NCBI GenBank assembly: GCA_023414355.1
Contig: JAEZOB010000051.1
Coordinates: 1-57,802, forward strand
Length of the DNA stretch: 57,802 bases
Direction: 5' to 3'
DNA from: Bacillota bacterium
GTDB taxonomy: Bacteria; Bacillota; Clostridia; Lachnospirales; Lachnospiraceae
The position numbers and the translations under genes were made by a program. Below, piece after piece: positions 16,954 through 26,700 of this stretch (the stretch's first letter is position 1; every line of letters begins with the position of its first letter). The notes beneath the pieces were generated by a model. That model saw only the letters and a program-made list of their open reading frames with translations, searched no databases and was not told where the DNA came from.

Positions 16954-17121
16954 ACTAATAAGTTAATGAGCTGTTGAATACAGGTGATGAAATTTTTCAC
17001 GCGAGTATCAATAATCTCCTTTCGATAATTTTTCGCTTCCGTCGTACGAATCATTGCCTATTATATGAACAGGCAGCTGCTTACAGGTACATACATCAGC
17101 AAAAAAATACTCAAGGAGAAC

Positions 17122-17148
17122 ATGGATACTCCTGTGAAAAATAAATAG
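17122..17148 (+). other. 8-codon mini-ORF in the ilvB leader
   Basis: AAGGAG lies 5 bases before ATG; the reading is M-D-T-P-V-K-N-K-stop. It contains only one branched-chain residue, so it is not a classic attenuation peptide. The surrounding gap 16954-17202 has no clear terminator and no T-box motif. Translation is unproven. Confidence 0.3.
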
Positions 17149-17202
17149 ATTATCTAATAACAGCTCCTTAAATTAATCGCTTACCTAAGAACGGAGGAAA
17201 TT

Positions 17203-18888
17203 ATGGAATTAACAGGTGCACAAATCGTAATTGAATGCTTGAAGGAACAGGGAGTCGATACCGTATTCGGATATCCGGGCGGAACGATTCTGAATATATA
17301 TGATGAATTATATAAACATAGCAATGAGATCAGACATATTCTGACTTCTCATGAACAGGGAGCCTCCCATGCAGCAGACGGATATGCCAGGGCAACCGGA
17401 AAGGTAGGGGTTTGTCTTGCAACCTCCGGACCCGGTTCTACGAATCTGGTCACCGGTATCGCGACAGCTTATATGGACAGTGTACCGATGGTTGCGATTA
17501 CCGCTAACGTTGCCGTGAATCTGCTTGGCAGAGATTCTTTTCAGGAGATCGATATCGCCGGTGTTACGATGCCGATTACAAAGCATAATTACATAGTAAA
17601 GGATGTTACTAAGCTCGCGGATACCATCCGTAAAGCTTTCCGTATCGCTAAATCCGGCCGTCCCGGTCCGGTACTGGTGGATATCACGAAGGATGTTACT
17701 GCTACAAAGACCAAGTATACTGCAGTAAAACCGGAACCCATCCTGCGTAAGACGGATGAGATCACGAACGAGGACTTAGAGAATGCGGTAGAACTGATTA
17801 AGCATGCCAAGAAGCCCTTTGTATTTGTCGGAGGCGGAGCAGTGATTTCCGAAGCTCATGATGAGGTAAAGGAGTTTGTAGATCTGGTGGATGCGCCTGT
17901 GGCAGACACCTTGATGGGAAAGGGTGCCTTTGATGGTACCGACCGTCGCTATACAGGTATGCTGGGAATGCATGGTACCAAGGCTTCCAACTTGGGTGTC
18001 ACGGAATGTGACCTTTTGATTGCGATCGGAGCCAGATTCTCGGATCGTGTTACCGGCAATGCCAAGAAATTTGCTAAGAACGCGAAAATATTACATATTG
18101 ATATCGACCCTGCTGAGATTAATAAGAATGTCATGGCTTATTACAGTGTCATCGGAGATATCAAAGAGGTACTGACAATATTGAACAGCCGGGTGGGCGA
18201 GCATTCCCATAAGGATTGGATGGAACATGTGATCGGACTAAAGGAAAAATTCCCTCTGAAATATAATACCCATACCCTGACCGGTCCTTATATCTTAGAG
18301 AAGCTTTATGAATTAACAGACGGTGATGCAATCATCACGACGGAAGTCGGTCAGCATCAGATGTGGTCAGCACAATTTTTCAAGTATAAACTGCCCAGAA
18401 CCTTTATCACCTCAGGTGGACTCGGAACCATGGGCTATGGTCTGGGTGCCTGTATCGGAGCCAAGGTCGGAAGACCGGAGAAAAAGGTAATCAATATCGC
18501 CGGTGACGGATGCTTCCGTATGAATATGAATGAGATGGCTACTGCAACCCGTTATAATATACCGATCATTGAAGTGATCTTCAATAATCATGTATTGGGT
18601 ATGGTTCGTCAATGGCAGACCCTGTTCTATGATAAGAGATACTCCAATACGAACTTAAGTGACAAGGTGGATTTCGTAAAGCTCGCTGAGGCAATGGGAG
18701 CAAAGGCTTATCGTATCACGAAGAAGGAAGAGGTCGAGAAGGTCTTTAAGGAAGCTCTGGCCTTAAATGAACCCGTTCTGATTGAGTGCGTTATCGATTC
18801 TGACGATAAGGTTTGGCCTATGGTTGCACCGGGTGCTGCGATCGAGGATGTATTTACTGAAGAAGACTTAAAAGATAAGCAATCATAA
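17203..18888 (+). CDS. ilvB: Acetolactate synthase large (catalytic) subunit
   Basis: 561 residues. Thiamine-diphosphate enzyme that condenses two pyruvates, or pyruvate with 2-oxobutyrate, at the start of valine/isoleucine synthesis. Visible: GYPGGTILNIYDEL, the catalytic Glu in TSHEQGASHAADGYARATG, the FAD-region QEIDIAGVTMPITKHN, and the ThDP/Mg motif GDGCFRMNMNEMATATRYNIPII...NN. This QEIDIAGVT/FAD arrangement supports anabolic IlvB over catabolic AlsS. No small regulatory subunit follows. GGAGG lies 6 bases before the ATG. Confidence 0.95.
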   Translation: MELTGAQIVIECLKEQGVDTVFGYPGGTILNIYDELYKHSNEIRHILTSHEQGASHAADGYARATGKVGVCLATSGPGSTNLVTGIATAYMDSVPMVAITANVAVNLLGRDSFQEIDIAGVTMPITKHNYIVKDVTKLADTIRKAFRIAKSGRPGPVLVDITKDVTATKTKYTAVKPEPILRKTDEITNEDLENAVELIKHAKKPFVFVGGGAVISEAHDEVKEFVDLVDAPVADTLMGKGAFDGTDRRYTGMLGMHGTKASNLGVTECDLLIAIGARFSDRVTGNAKKFAKNAKILHIDIDPAEINKNVMAYYSVIGDIKEVLTILNSRVGEHSHKDWMEHVIGLKEKFPLKYNTHTLTGPYILEKLYELTDGDAIITTEVGQHQMWSAQFFKYKLPRTFITSGGLGTMGYGLGACIGAKVGRPEKKVINIAGDGCFRMNMNEMATATRYNIPIIEVIFNNHVLGMVRQWQTLFYDKRYSNTNLSDKVDFVKLAEAMGAKAYRITKKEEVEKVFKEALALNEPVLIECVIDSDDKVWPMVAPGAAIEDVFTEEDLKDKQS

Positions 18889-18921
18889 GCATTTCTTATG
18901 TGTTGTATTATGATAAAAGCA

Positions 18922-18950
18922 TTGACAAAAAAATAACAGAGTTTTATAAT
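18922..18950 (+). promoter_or_regulatory. Consensus sigma-A promoter of the ser operon
   Basis: TTGACA (18922-18927), 17-bp spacer, TATAAT (18945-18950): an exact consensus match, about 70 bases before serC. The leader holds a perfect AAGTTTTA/TAAAACTT hairpin (18974-18994). No T-box or known riboswitch motif is visible. Confidence 0.9.
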
Positions 18951-19022
18951 GGACGTAATACTTTACTAAACTAAAGTTTTAAACTGTAAAACTTAAATGC
19001 AAGCCTTAAGGAGGATGAAAAA

Positions 19023-20108
19023 GTGGGTAGGATTTTTAATTTTTCAGCAGGACCGGCAATGTTACCGGTTGAAGTTTTAAAGGAAGCAGCAGAAGAGATG
19101 CTTGATTACAAAGGTACCGGAATGTCTGTTATGGAGATGAGCCACAGATCAAAGGCATATGAGGCTATCATCCAGGAAGCAGAGAAGGATTTAAGGGAAT
19201 TGATGAATATTCCCGATAATTATGAGGTACTTTTCTTACAGGGCGGTGCATCCCTTCAGTTTGCTATGATTCCGATGAATCTGATGAAGAATAAGGTAGC
19301 AGATTACATAATCACAGGTCAATGGGCTAAGAAGGCATATCAGGAAGCGAAGATTTACGGTACGGCCAATGCAATTGCATCCTCCGCAGATAAGACCTTC
19401 TCTTATATTCCGGATTGCTCTGATCTTCCGATTTCTGAGAATGCTGATTATGTATATATCTGTGAAAATAACACCATCTACGGAACGAAGTATAAGAAAT
19501 TACCCAATACAAAGGGAAAGATTTTAGTTTCCGATGTATCCTCCTGCTTTTTATCCGAACCTGTTGATGTAACCAAGTATGGTGTTATTTACGGTGGCGT
19601 ACAGAAGAATATCGGACCGGCCGGCGTTGTAATCGTTATTATCCGTAAGGACTTAATTACAGAAGATACTCTTCCCGGAACTCCTACCATGATGAAGTAT
19701 AAGATCCATGCAGATGAGCATTCCTTATATAACACTCCTCCGGCTTACGGTATCTATATCTGCGGTAAAGTATTTAAGTGGATCAAGAATATGGGCGGTC
19801 TTGAGGCTATGAGGGCTCATAATGAGAAGAAAGCTGCCATCCTGTATGATTTCCTTGATCAGAGCAAGATGTTCAAAGGTACTGTAGTGAAGGAAGATCG
19901 CTCCCTGATGAATGTTCCTTTTGTAACCGGTGATGAAGAGCTGGATGCGAAGTTTGTAAAGGAAGCGAAAGCTGCAGGCTTTGAGAATCTGAAGGGACAC
20001 AGAACAGTAGGCGGTATGAGAGCAAGTATCTATAATGCAATGCCTTTAGAAGGTGTTGAGAAGCTTGTTGAATTCATGAAGAAGTTCGAGGCTGAGAACT
20101 TAAAATAG
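19023..20108 (+). CDS. serC: Phosphoserine aminotransferase SerC
   Basis: 361 residues with a GTG start behind AAGGAGG. PLP enzyme converting 3-phosphohydroxypyruvate to phosphoserine. Visible: IFNFSAGPAMLPVEVL, MSHRSKAYEAI, FLQGGASLQFAMIPMN, the PLP lysine region GGVQKNIGPAGV (Lys near 195), and the terminal GHRTVGGMRASIYNAMP. First gene of serC-serA-DUF1015, with a consensus promoter. Confidence 0.97.
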   Translation: MGRIFNFSAGPAMLPVEVLKEAAEEMLDYKGTGMSVMEMSHRSKAYEAIIQEAEKDLRELMNIPDNYEVLFLQGGASLQFAMIPMNLMKNKVADYIITGQWAKKAYQEAKIYGTANAIASSADKTFSYIPDCSDLPISENADYVYICENNTIYGTKYKKLPNTKGKILVSDVSSCFLSEPVDVTKYGVIYGGVQKNIGPAGVVIVIIRKDLITEDTLPGTPTMMKYKIHADEHSLYNTPPAYGIYICGKVFKWIKNMGGLEAMRAHNEKKAAILYDFLDQSKMFKGTVVKEDRSLMNVPFVTGDEELDAKFVKEAKAAGFENLKGHRTVGGMRASIYNAMPLEGVEKLVEFMKKFEAENLK

Positions 20109-20181
20109 CGTATAGCAATCTATGACGGCCTCCGAAGGAATTGATGCAAGGGAGTGTCATAAGCTGAAAGGGGAAAGGGTT

Positions 20182-21360
20182 ATGAAATATAATTGTCTGA
20201 ATCCTATTGCTGATATAGGACTGAACATATTTACCGAGGAGTATGAGAAGATAGAGAATATAAATGATGCGGATGTCGTATTGGTAAGAAGTGCGGCGAT
20301 GCATGATATGGAATTTAATGATAAGCTGATGGCAGTGGCCCGTGCCGGTGCCGGTGTAAATAACATCCCTTTGGAGAAATGTGCGGAACAGGGTATTGTG
20401 GTATTTAATACACCCGGCGCAAATGCCAATGGTGTAAAGGAACTCGTAATTGCAGGTCTGATGCTTGCCTCCCGTGATATCGTTGGTGGCGTGAATTGGG
20501 TACAGACCGTGAAGGAAGATCCTGCCGTAGCTAAGCTTGTAGAAAAGGGAAAAGCTAAATTTGCAGGAAAAGAGATTCTTGGTAAGAAACTCGGAGTAAT
20601 CGGTCTCGGTGCAATCGGAGTACTTGTTGCCAATGCAGCGAATCGTCTTGGCATGAAGGTTTATGGTTATGATCCTTTTATTTCCGTAGACAGTGCCTGG
20701 AATTTATCCCGTGATGTAGTTCATGTAAAGACCAGAGAAGAGATCTACAGAGAATGTGATTATATCACTGTACATACTCCTTTAATAGAGGATTCAGATC
20801 CCAGCGTTAACACAAAAGAAATGATTAATTCGGATTCCATCAGTAAGATGAAGGATGGTGTTGTTATCCTGAATTTTGCACGAGATCTGTTGGTCAATGA
20901 TGCTGATATCGAAGTGGCTTTACAATCCGGTAAGGTGGCAAAATATGTTACCGATTTCCCGAACGAAAAGACTGCTAAGATGCAGGGAGTTATTGCAATC
21001 CCTCACCTGGGAGCATCTACAGAAGAATCAGAAGATAACTGTGCAGTAATGGCTGTAAAGCAACTGATAGACTATATGGAGAACGGTAACATCAGAAATT
21101 CTGTCAACTATCCGAACTGTGATGCCGGTATCTGTTCTACTGCAGGACGTATTGCTATCTGCCATAGAAATATCCCGAACATGCTGACCCAATTCACCGG
21201 TGCATTCTCAGCAGTGAATATCAATATTACCGATATGGTGAATAAAAGCCGTGGAGACTATGCTTATACCGTACTTGACGTAGAATCCTCCAATAATGAA
21301 GAGGTTGCTGCTAAGCTGGCAACGATTAGCGGAGTCCTTAAGGTAAGAATTATCAAATAA
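20182..21360 (+). CDS. serA: D-3-phosphoglycerate dehydrogenase SerA, ACT-domain form
   Basis: 392 residues. It oxidises 3-phosphoglycerate to 3-phosphohydroxypyruvate. NAD fold motif GLGAIGVLVANAANRLG (about 150), catalytic region VVILNFARDLLVND, and HLGASTEESEDNCA near 285. The last ~80 residues (NITDMVNKSRGDYAYTVLDV...SGVLKVRII) form a single ACT-type domain, usually the serine feedback site. The ATG at 20182 has GAAAGGGG upstream; the open frame before it is not needed. It lies 73 bases after serC. Confidence 0.95.
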   Translation: MKYNCLNPIADIGLNIFTEEYEKIENINDADVVLVRSAAMHDMEFNDKLMAVARAGAGVNNIPLEKCAEQGIVVFNTPGANANGVKELVIAGLMLASRDIVGGVNWVQTVKEDPAVAKLVEKGKAKFAGKEILGKKLGVIGLGAIGVLVANAANRLGMKVYGYDPFISVDSAWNLSRDVVHVKTREEIYRECDYITVHTPLIEDSDPSVNTKEMINSDSISKMKDGVVILNFARDLLVNDADIEVALQSGKVAKYVTDFPNEKTAKMQGVIAIPHLGASTEESEDNCAVMAVKQLIDYMENGNIRNSVNYPNCDAGICSTAGRIAICHRNIPNMLTQFTGAFSAVNINITDMVNKSRGDYAYTVLDVESSNNEEVAAKLATISGVLKVRIIK

Positions 21361-21386
21361 TTTATGATATAGTAAAAGCGTAGTGA

Positions 21387-21413
21387 GCATATGCAAGCTT
21401 GCTTGTAATATGC
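21387..21413. repeat. Apical-hairpin copy of the cruciform repeat family
   Basis: GCATATGCAAGC-TT-GCTTGTAATATGC. Its complement contains TTACAAGC-AGCTTGCATA, matching the apex of the repeat at 30283-30395 and closely that at 33903-34018. The outer stem is not clearly preserved here, so this may be a partial or worn copy. Confidence 0.6.
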
Positions 21414-21477
21414 GATCGGAGCTGGAGATCATGAACATGGTATTTGCTCATGAGATATTATTAAGATAACTAATGAA

Positions 21478-21527
21478 GGGACATAGGAACCGGCGGACGC
21501 ATTCGCAGACATTCCTATGTCCCGTTT
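21478..21527 (+). terminator. Hairpin after serA
   Basis: GGGACATAGGAA / TTCCTATGTCCC, a 12-bp perfect stem, with a 22-base loop containing an inner GCG...CGC pair; GTTTCC follows. Likely a partial terminator between serA and the DUF1015 gene, though the T-run is weak. Confidence 0.55.
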
Positions 21528-21558
21528 CCTATCGACAGAGAGCGAATTGATTCAGAAC

Positions 21559-21783
21559 AGGAGAAATTTGGTATTCTCAAATTTTAGGATCATTCTGGTA
21601 CTTGCAGAATGATTTTCACACTTCTTAACATAATGCTGCAAAGCAGCAACTCAAATAATCAAAGAAGAACAAGGTGTGAGTGCCATTGCACGAACATCGC
21701 AGTTCTTCCATAGTGTGAAGATGCTTTTCCTTCACACTTCGAAGCATGTTCGACAAAGCAGAGCACAAATGTGAGAAGAAATC
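21559..21783. repeat. Multi-branched inverted-repeat element (225 bp)
   Basis: An outer stem AGGAGAAATTTG / CAAATTCTCCT (one bulge) encloses several hairpins: CATTCTG/CAGAATG (21591-21611), TGCTGC-AAA-GCAGCA, and a long arm with CGAACAT...ATGTTCG at its base and AGTGTGAAG/CTTCACACT at its tip (about 21690-21752). No reading frame explains it. The tip recurs before fabZ and at the end of accC. Confidence 0.55.
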
Positions 21784-21837
21784 AGGTACTTTCAAATTCT
21801 CCTCACAAATAATATATGAATGTTAGGAGAGAGAACA

Positions 21838-23079
21838 ATGGCGACAGTGAAACCTTTTCTATGTATCAGACCAAATACAGAGGTGGCGCACCGCGTAGCA
21901 GCACTGCCCTATGACGTCTATAACCGGAAGGAAGCAAAGCAGGAAATCGAGCGGGAACCCCTGTCTTTCCTGAAGGTTGACCGTGCAGAGACGAATTTTC
22001 CGGACAACGTGGATACCTATGATCCCTGTGTCTATCAGAAAGCAAGAGAGCTTCTGCAGAGGATGTCCCAGGACGGGATCCTTCTTAGTGAAGAACAGGA
22101 ATGCTACTATGTCTATGAGTTGACGATGGAAGGTCGTTCTCAAACCGGTCTTGTAGCTTGTGCTTCCATCGATGACTATCTTGGCAATACGATAAAGAAG
22201 CATGAGAATACACGGGAAGAGAAGGAAATAGACCGTATTAATCATGTGGATATCTGTAACGCTCAGACCGGACCGATCTTTCTGGCATATCGGGCTCATG
22301 AGGTAATTAATCAGGAAGTGGCTGCCGTGAAGCAGGAGTCAACCTTATACAGCTTCACATCAGTGGATGGAATTACTCACAGGGTTTGGAGAATTGCTGC
22401 CAAGATTAAGATCGATGCCATCAGGAGAGCCTTCTCTGAGATAGACAGCATCTATATCGCTGATGGGCATCATCGTGCAGCATCTGCCGTGAAGGTAGGT
22501 TTAAAGAGAAGAAAGGAACACCCGGATTATACAGGCAGTGAGGAATTTAATTTTTTCCTGTCCGTTCTGTTCCCACATGACCAGCTCATGATCATGCCCT
22601 ACAATCGTACCGTAAAGGATTTAGGTAGTCTGAGCAAGGAAGAATTTATTAGAAGAATATCAGAAAGCTTTACAGTAGAATATATAGGTGCCGAACCTTT
22701 TGCACCAGCCGAGAAAGCAACCTTCGGTATGTATCTGAAGGACGGTTGGTACCGTCTGACTGCGAAGGAAGTGCTGAGAGCTATCACTGATCCGGTAGCT
22801 GCTCTTGATGTATCTCTGCTTCAGGACTATCTACTGCAGCCGATCTTAGGAATAGAGGACCCCAGAGTTGATAAAAGAATTGACTTTATCGGAGGAATCA
22901 GGGGTCTTAAGGAGCTGGAACGCAGGGTAGGCGAGGATATGGAGGTGGCTTTCTCCATGTATCCCACCTCGATCGTTGAGTTATTTGATGTTTCGGACGC
23001 AGGGAAGCTTATGCCACCCAAATCTACCTGGTTCGAGCCAAAGCTGCGAAGTGGTTTATTTATTCATAGCCTTTCATAA
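21838..23079 (+). CDS. DUF1015 family protein of the serine operon
   Basis: 413 residues, soluble, no signal peptide. It matches the DUF1015/COG4198 family in length and motifs: ALPYDVYNRKEAKQEIE near residue 22, KKHENTREEKEIDRI near 120, YIADGHHRAASAVKVGL near 205, and PKSTWFEPKLRSGLFIHSL at the end. Function is not established. From recall, the family repeatedly sits after serC and serA in Clostridia and Bacteroides, and no phosphoserine phosphatase is found here, so a role in the last step of serine synthesis or its control is possible (inference). TTAGGAGAG precedes the ATG. Confidence 0.88.
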   Translation: MATVKPFLCIRPNTEVAHRVAALPYDVYNRKEAKQEIEREPLSFLKVDRAETNFPDNVDTYDPCVYQKARELLQRMSQDGILLSEEQECYYVYELTMEGRSQTGLVACASIDDYLGNTIKKHENTREEKEIDRINHVDICNAQTGPIFLAYRAHEVINQEVAAVKQESTLYSFTSVDGITHRVWRIAAKIKIDAIRRAFSEIDSIYIADGHHRAASAVKVGLKRRKEHPDYTGSEEFNFFLSVLFPHDQLMIMPYNRTVKDLGSLSKEEFIRRISESFTVEYIGAEPFAPAEKATFGMYLKDGWYRLTAKEVLRAITDPVAALDVSLLQDYLLQPILGIEDPRVDKRIDFIGGIRGLKELERRVGEDMEVAFSMYPTSIVELFDVSDAGKLMPPKSTWFEPKLRSGLFIHSLS

Positions 23080-23087
23080 ATATAATT

Positions 23088-23126
23088 AATAGGCATAGCA
23101 AACTTAATTTGCTATGCCTATTTCTA
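23088..23126 (+). terminator. Terminator of the ser operon
   Basis: AATAGGCATAGCAAA-CTTAA-TTTGCTATGCCTATT, a 15-bp perfect stem followed by TCT, 9 bases after the DUF1015 stop. Confidence 0.9.
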
Positions 23127-23222
23127 TAATCAGGAAAAATGGAAATTCGTAAATATACGAGATGCGATAATCCGTAGATAGAATTATTTTGATTATTTAT
23201 AAGTAGTTACAATTAATTAAGA

Positions 23223-23250
23223 TCGGCATAGAATTATCATTCTATGCCGA
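23223..23250. other. Second hairpin with GGCATAG core
   Basis: TCGGCATAGAAT-TATC-ATTCTATGCCGA, a 12-bp perfect stem. It shares the GGCATAG core with the terminator at 23088 but lacks a T-run. Possibly a duplicated, decayed terminator. Confidence 0.5.
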
Positions 23251-23308
23251 ATTCTGGAATGTCGAATTCTTAATTTTAAGGGGGTATTGCTAGAATTGTA
23301 AAATGCAC

Positions 23309-23359
23309 TTGACATCAAATGTAAAGTGTACTATACTTAAAATGTAAAGCGAACTATAC
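23309..23359 (+). promoter_or_regulatory. Promoter with tandem 23-bp operator-like repeat
   Basis: TTGACA (23309-23314), 17-bp spacer, TATACT (23332-23337). A 19-bp sequence beginning AATGTAAAG and ending ACTATAC occurs at 23318 and again at 23341 with two mismatches. The first copy overlaps the -10, as a repressor site would. Confidence 0.7.
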
Positions 23360-23750
23360 CACAATTTATCGTTAAGGTTGATAAAATATGGTACCCTGAT
23401 CAGACAGGATGAATTCGATGATGGCCCAGGTATTTGGCGCGCAGGTGCCTGCAGCAGAAATGTTTGCTAGAGGAGGATGACAATGATAAGATAGCCCGGT
23501 TTTTAAGGGAGCTCAATTGAAGAACAATATGTTTTCATTAAATATAAATTAAAATGTGAAAGGATTTGTTGTAAATATTCTATCACTTTGATAGAATATT
23601 CAGGAATATCCTATATATCCCAATTGTATTTTGTGGGCATGTTGTAATTGTGGCGAAATATTTTATAATGCAGGCAGGATGGGAGAATGTCATTATGAGT
23701 AAGAGACAGGGAGATAGAGATATTTAAATAATTAAGAAAGCAGGGGAAAT
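23360..23750 (+). other. Leader region before the first M16C gene, probable gene remnants
   Basis: No intact gene. A 23-codon ORF (23409-23480) and a 10-codon ORF (23695-23727, preceded by GGGAGA) may be scraps. A perfect hairpin AATATTCTATCA-CTT-TGATAGAATATT lies at 23574-23600. The distance from the promoter at 23309 to the peptidase start (over 400 bases) suggests that a gene has been lost between them (inference). Confidence 0.4.
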
Positions 23751-26700
23751 ATGAAAAGAAAGTTTTTACTAGTAGCTGTAGCATTTTTATTATTCACTAC
23801 ATTATTTGGGACTTCGAAGACAGCCCAAGCCTCCAACGTATCGATACCTAAGGTTGGGGAGACGTTCTCTGGTTTTACAGTAGAGAAGGTTAAGTATGAT
23901 TCTGCAACAAATTCAACTAATATTATGCTGGAGCATGAAAAGACGGGAGCAAGACTGCTTGTAATCAATAATAATGATACAAACAGGGGCTTTTCCATTA
24001 AGTTCAACACTCCTCCAGATAATGATGAGGGAACGAACCACATCATAGAACATTCTGTTCTCGCGGGCAGCAAGAAGTACCATAGCAAATACTTGATCCC
24101 GGATATCAGTAATACTACATATGTGTCCTTTGTCAATGCGTTTACTTCTAAGAACATGACTGCATTTCCGATTTGTTCAAAAAGTGAAGAACAGATGTTG
24201 AAATCAGCGGATATTTACCTGGATGCAGTATTCAACCCGTTAATCCTTACCGATCGGAAGATATTCGAGCGAGAGGCGTGGCGTTATGAACTGACTGACC
24301 TAAACAGTGCCTTGGTCAGAAACGGAATCGTATATAATGAAATGCAGGGCAACTTCAGCAATATCGAAGCGGTTGCCAGCTTCAATGCCCTAAAAGCAAT
24401 CTTCCCTGACGGTAATCAGGGGAATGTTTCAGGCGGTGATCCGAAGGTTATTCCAGAGCTTACTTATGAGAAATTTATAGCAACCTATAAAAAGAACTAT
24501 CATCCGTCCAATTCTCTGATGGTTCTTTATGGTGATTTGGATTTCAAGGTATTCCTGAAAATGATTGATAAGGATTACCTCTCCTCATACAGCAAGAAGA
24601 ACTATAATGTAAGCAGGTCGACTCAGAAACCTTTCAAGAAACTAGTTGAGAAGACCTATAGCTTTCCTGCTGCAAAGGGCAGTAACACCAAGAAGCAGGC
24701 AGTGATTGACCTTGTATTTGCAACAGAGGACATCAAGAAGATGGGAGGACAGAATTTTATTGAACTTGATACAGCCATTTCTCTCCTTAATCTTGAGAAT
24801 TCCTCTATCAAACAGGCAATGACAAAGAGTGGTATTGCAGAATCCTATAGTGTATACTTAAGCACCAACTCCTTCCAGCCAACCATCCATTTTGTTGCAA
24901 CGAAAGCAGATGAGACCAGGAAAAAAGATTTCTATCATCTGGTTATGAAAGAGTTGAAATTGATTGTGAAGAATGGTCTGGATACCGAACTTGTAAAATC
25001 TTCCCTTCGCTCCCTGGAATTCCAGAAGGCGATCGGCAGCACTGACAGCAATGCTTACTCAGCATTAAGTCAGGCCAGTATGAAAGACAATCTTTTTGAG
25101 GATGCTCTGATCGATTATAACAGCTATCAGGAATTGATCGTTAAGAATCTCGATAAGAAAGAACTTGAGAAAGAACTTGAGAAACGAATTGTAAATAATA
25201 CTTTTGCAGCACTTACGGTTACAGTTCCTAAGGCTGGACTCCTGGAGCAGCAACAGAAGCAGCAGGCAAAGGAATTAGCGGCTAAGAAGGCTTCTATGTC
25301 AAAGAAGGAGTTAACAGCAATCGTTAAGCGTACAGAGGAAATCAAGGCTTGGAATGATGAGAAGACCTCTGATGAGGTATTGAAGTCCTTAAGAGCCGTA
25401 TCTTTAAAGGATCTTAAGATTGACGTGAAAAAGCGTGAGATTGAGCAGACTACGGTAGATAAAGCAGCTTTACTTACAACAACTGCAGATGTTGCTTCCA
25501 TCGGAGTGGCACAGTTTAACTTTAATATGAGCCACCTTACTGCAGAAGAGCTGTTATACTTAAAATTCTATAGCCAGATGGTCAGTGGTTGTATGCCTAC
25601 TGCAAAGAGAACAGAAAACCAGGTGAGATATGAGACCGCTCAAAAGACCTATGCTCTGAGTAATTCAGTTGGTGTGCAGTATAGTGATAAGAAGGATTCG
25701 AGTGCTTATCCTGTTTATAGTATGTTCTATTGTGCATTTGACAGTGACCTTAAGGATACCCTTGAGCTTACTTCGGATATCCTGCTTAGGTCTAATCTGG
25801 AAGATATCAGTACTTATGGAAAGAGAACGGTTTCACAGATCAAGATGCAATACCAGCAGATGTTTGCTGATCCAATGAACCTGGTATTAATGCGTTCCAT
25901 GGCTCATACGAGTCTGGCATATCAATATGCAAATTATCTGGAAGGCATAGATTACTACAATTTTGTTGTCACTCTTGAAGAGAAGCTTGCAAATGATCCT
26001 GCTTCGGTTGCCAAAAAATTAGCTGAAGTTCGAACAAAGGCCTTCAATAGAAGCAATCTGACCGTTCTTTTTGCAGGAAATGTCGGTCCAAAGCAGATCT
26101 TTACGGAGACTATTACAGACTTTACAAAGCAGCTTTCGGATCAGACCTATGAGAAGGCTAAGGTTAATTTACCTGTGCCTGATCATAGAGAAGCACTGGC
26201 AACCAATACTACAGTACAATATATCGGCGCCAATGCCGCTTTAACTGCCAATGGTGTACCTCAAAGCGGAAAAATCAATGTCATGAATAATATCCTGGAC
26301 AGCTTGATGCTTACTCCAGAGATTCGCTTGAAGGGTGGAGCATATGGTGTCGGTGCAAGGGTAAGTTATGATAATTATTACGTATTAACCTATCGTGACA
26401 GTAATTTTGCCAATTCTTTGAAGGTAATCGGAACCACAGATGAATTCTTAAAGGCTGTGACACCTTATATGACAGAGGATACTTTAGAAAGCTATAAGCT
26501 GTCTGCCTTTGCAGCTGCAAGTCCTGTGACGAATGAGTTGATCGATGCAATTCAGACATTAGGTTATCAGACAAATGGGTATACGGCTCAGGATACTATT
26601 GATACCCTGACACAAATCAAGGATACGAGTATTGCTGATTTTGAGATCTATGCCGGTTATATGGAAAAGCTCAATAAAGAAATGAACTATGTTGTTGTTG

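Noticed and set aside
6496..19022. T-box riboswitches before leuB, ilvD, ilvB or serC
   Set aside because: I looked for the AGGGTGG-ACCGCG core and a following terminator in each leader and found none.
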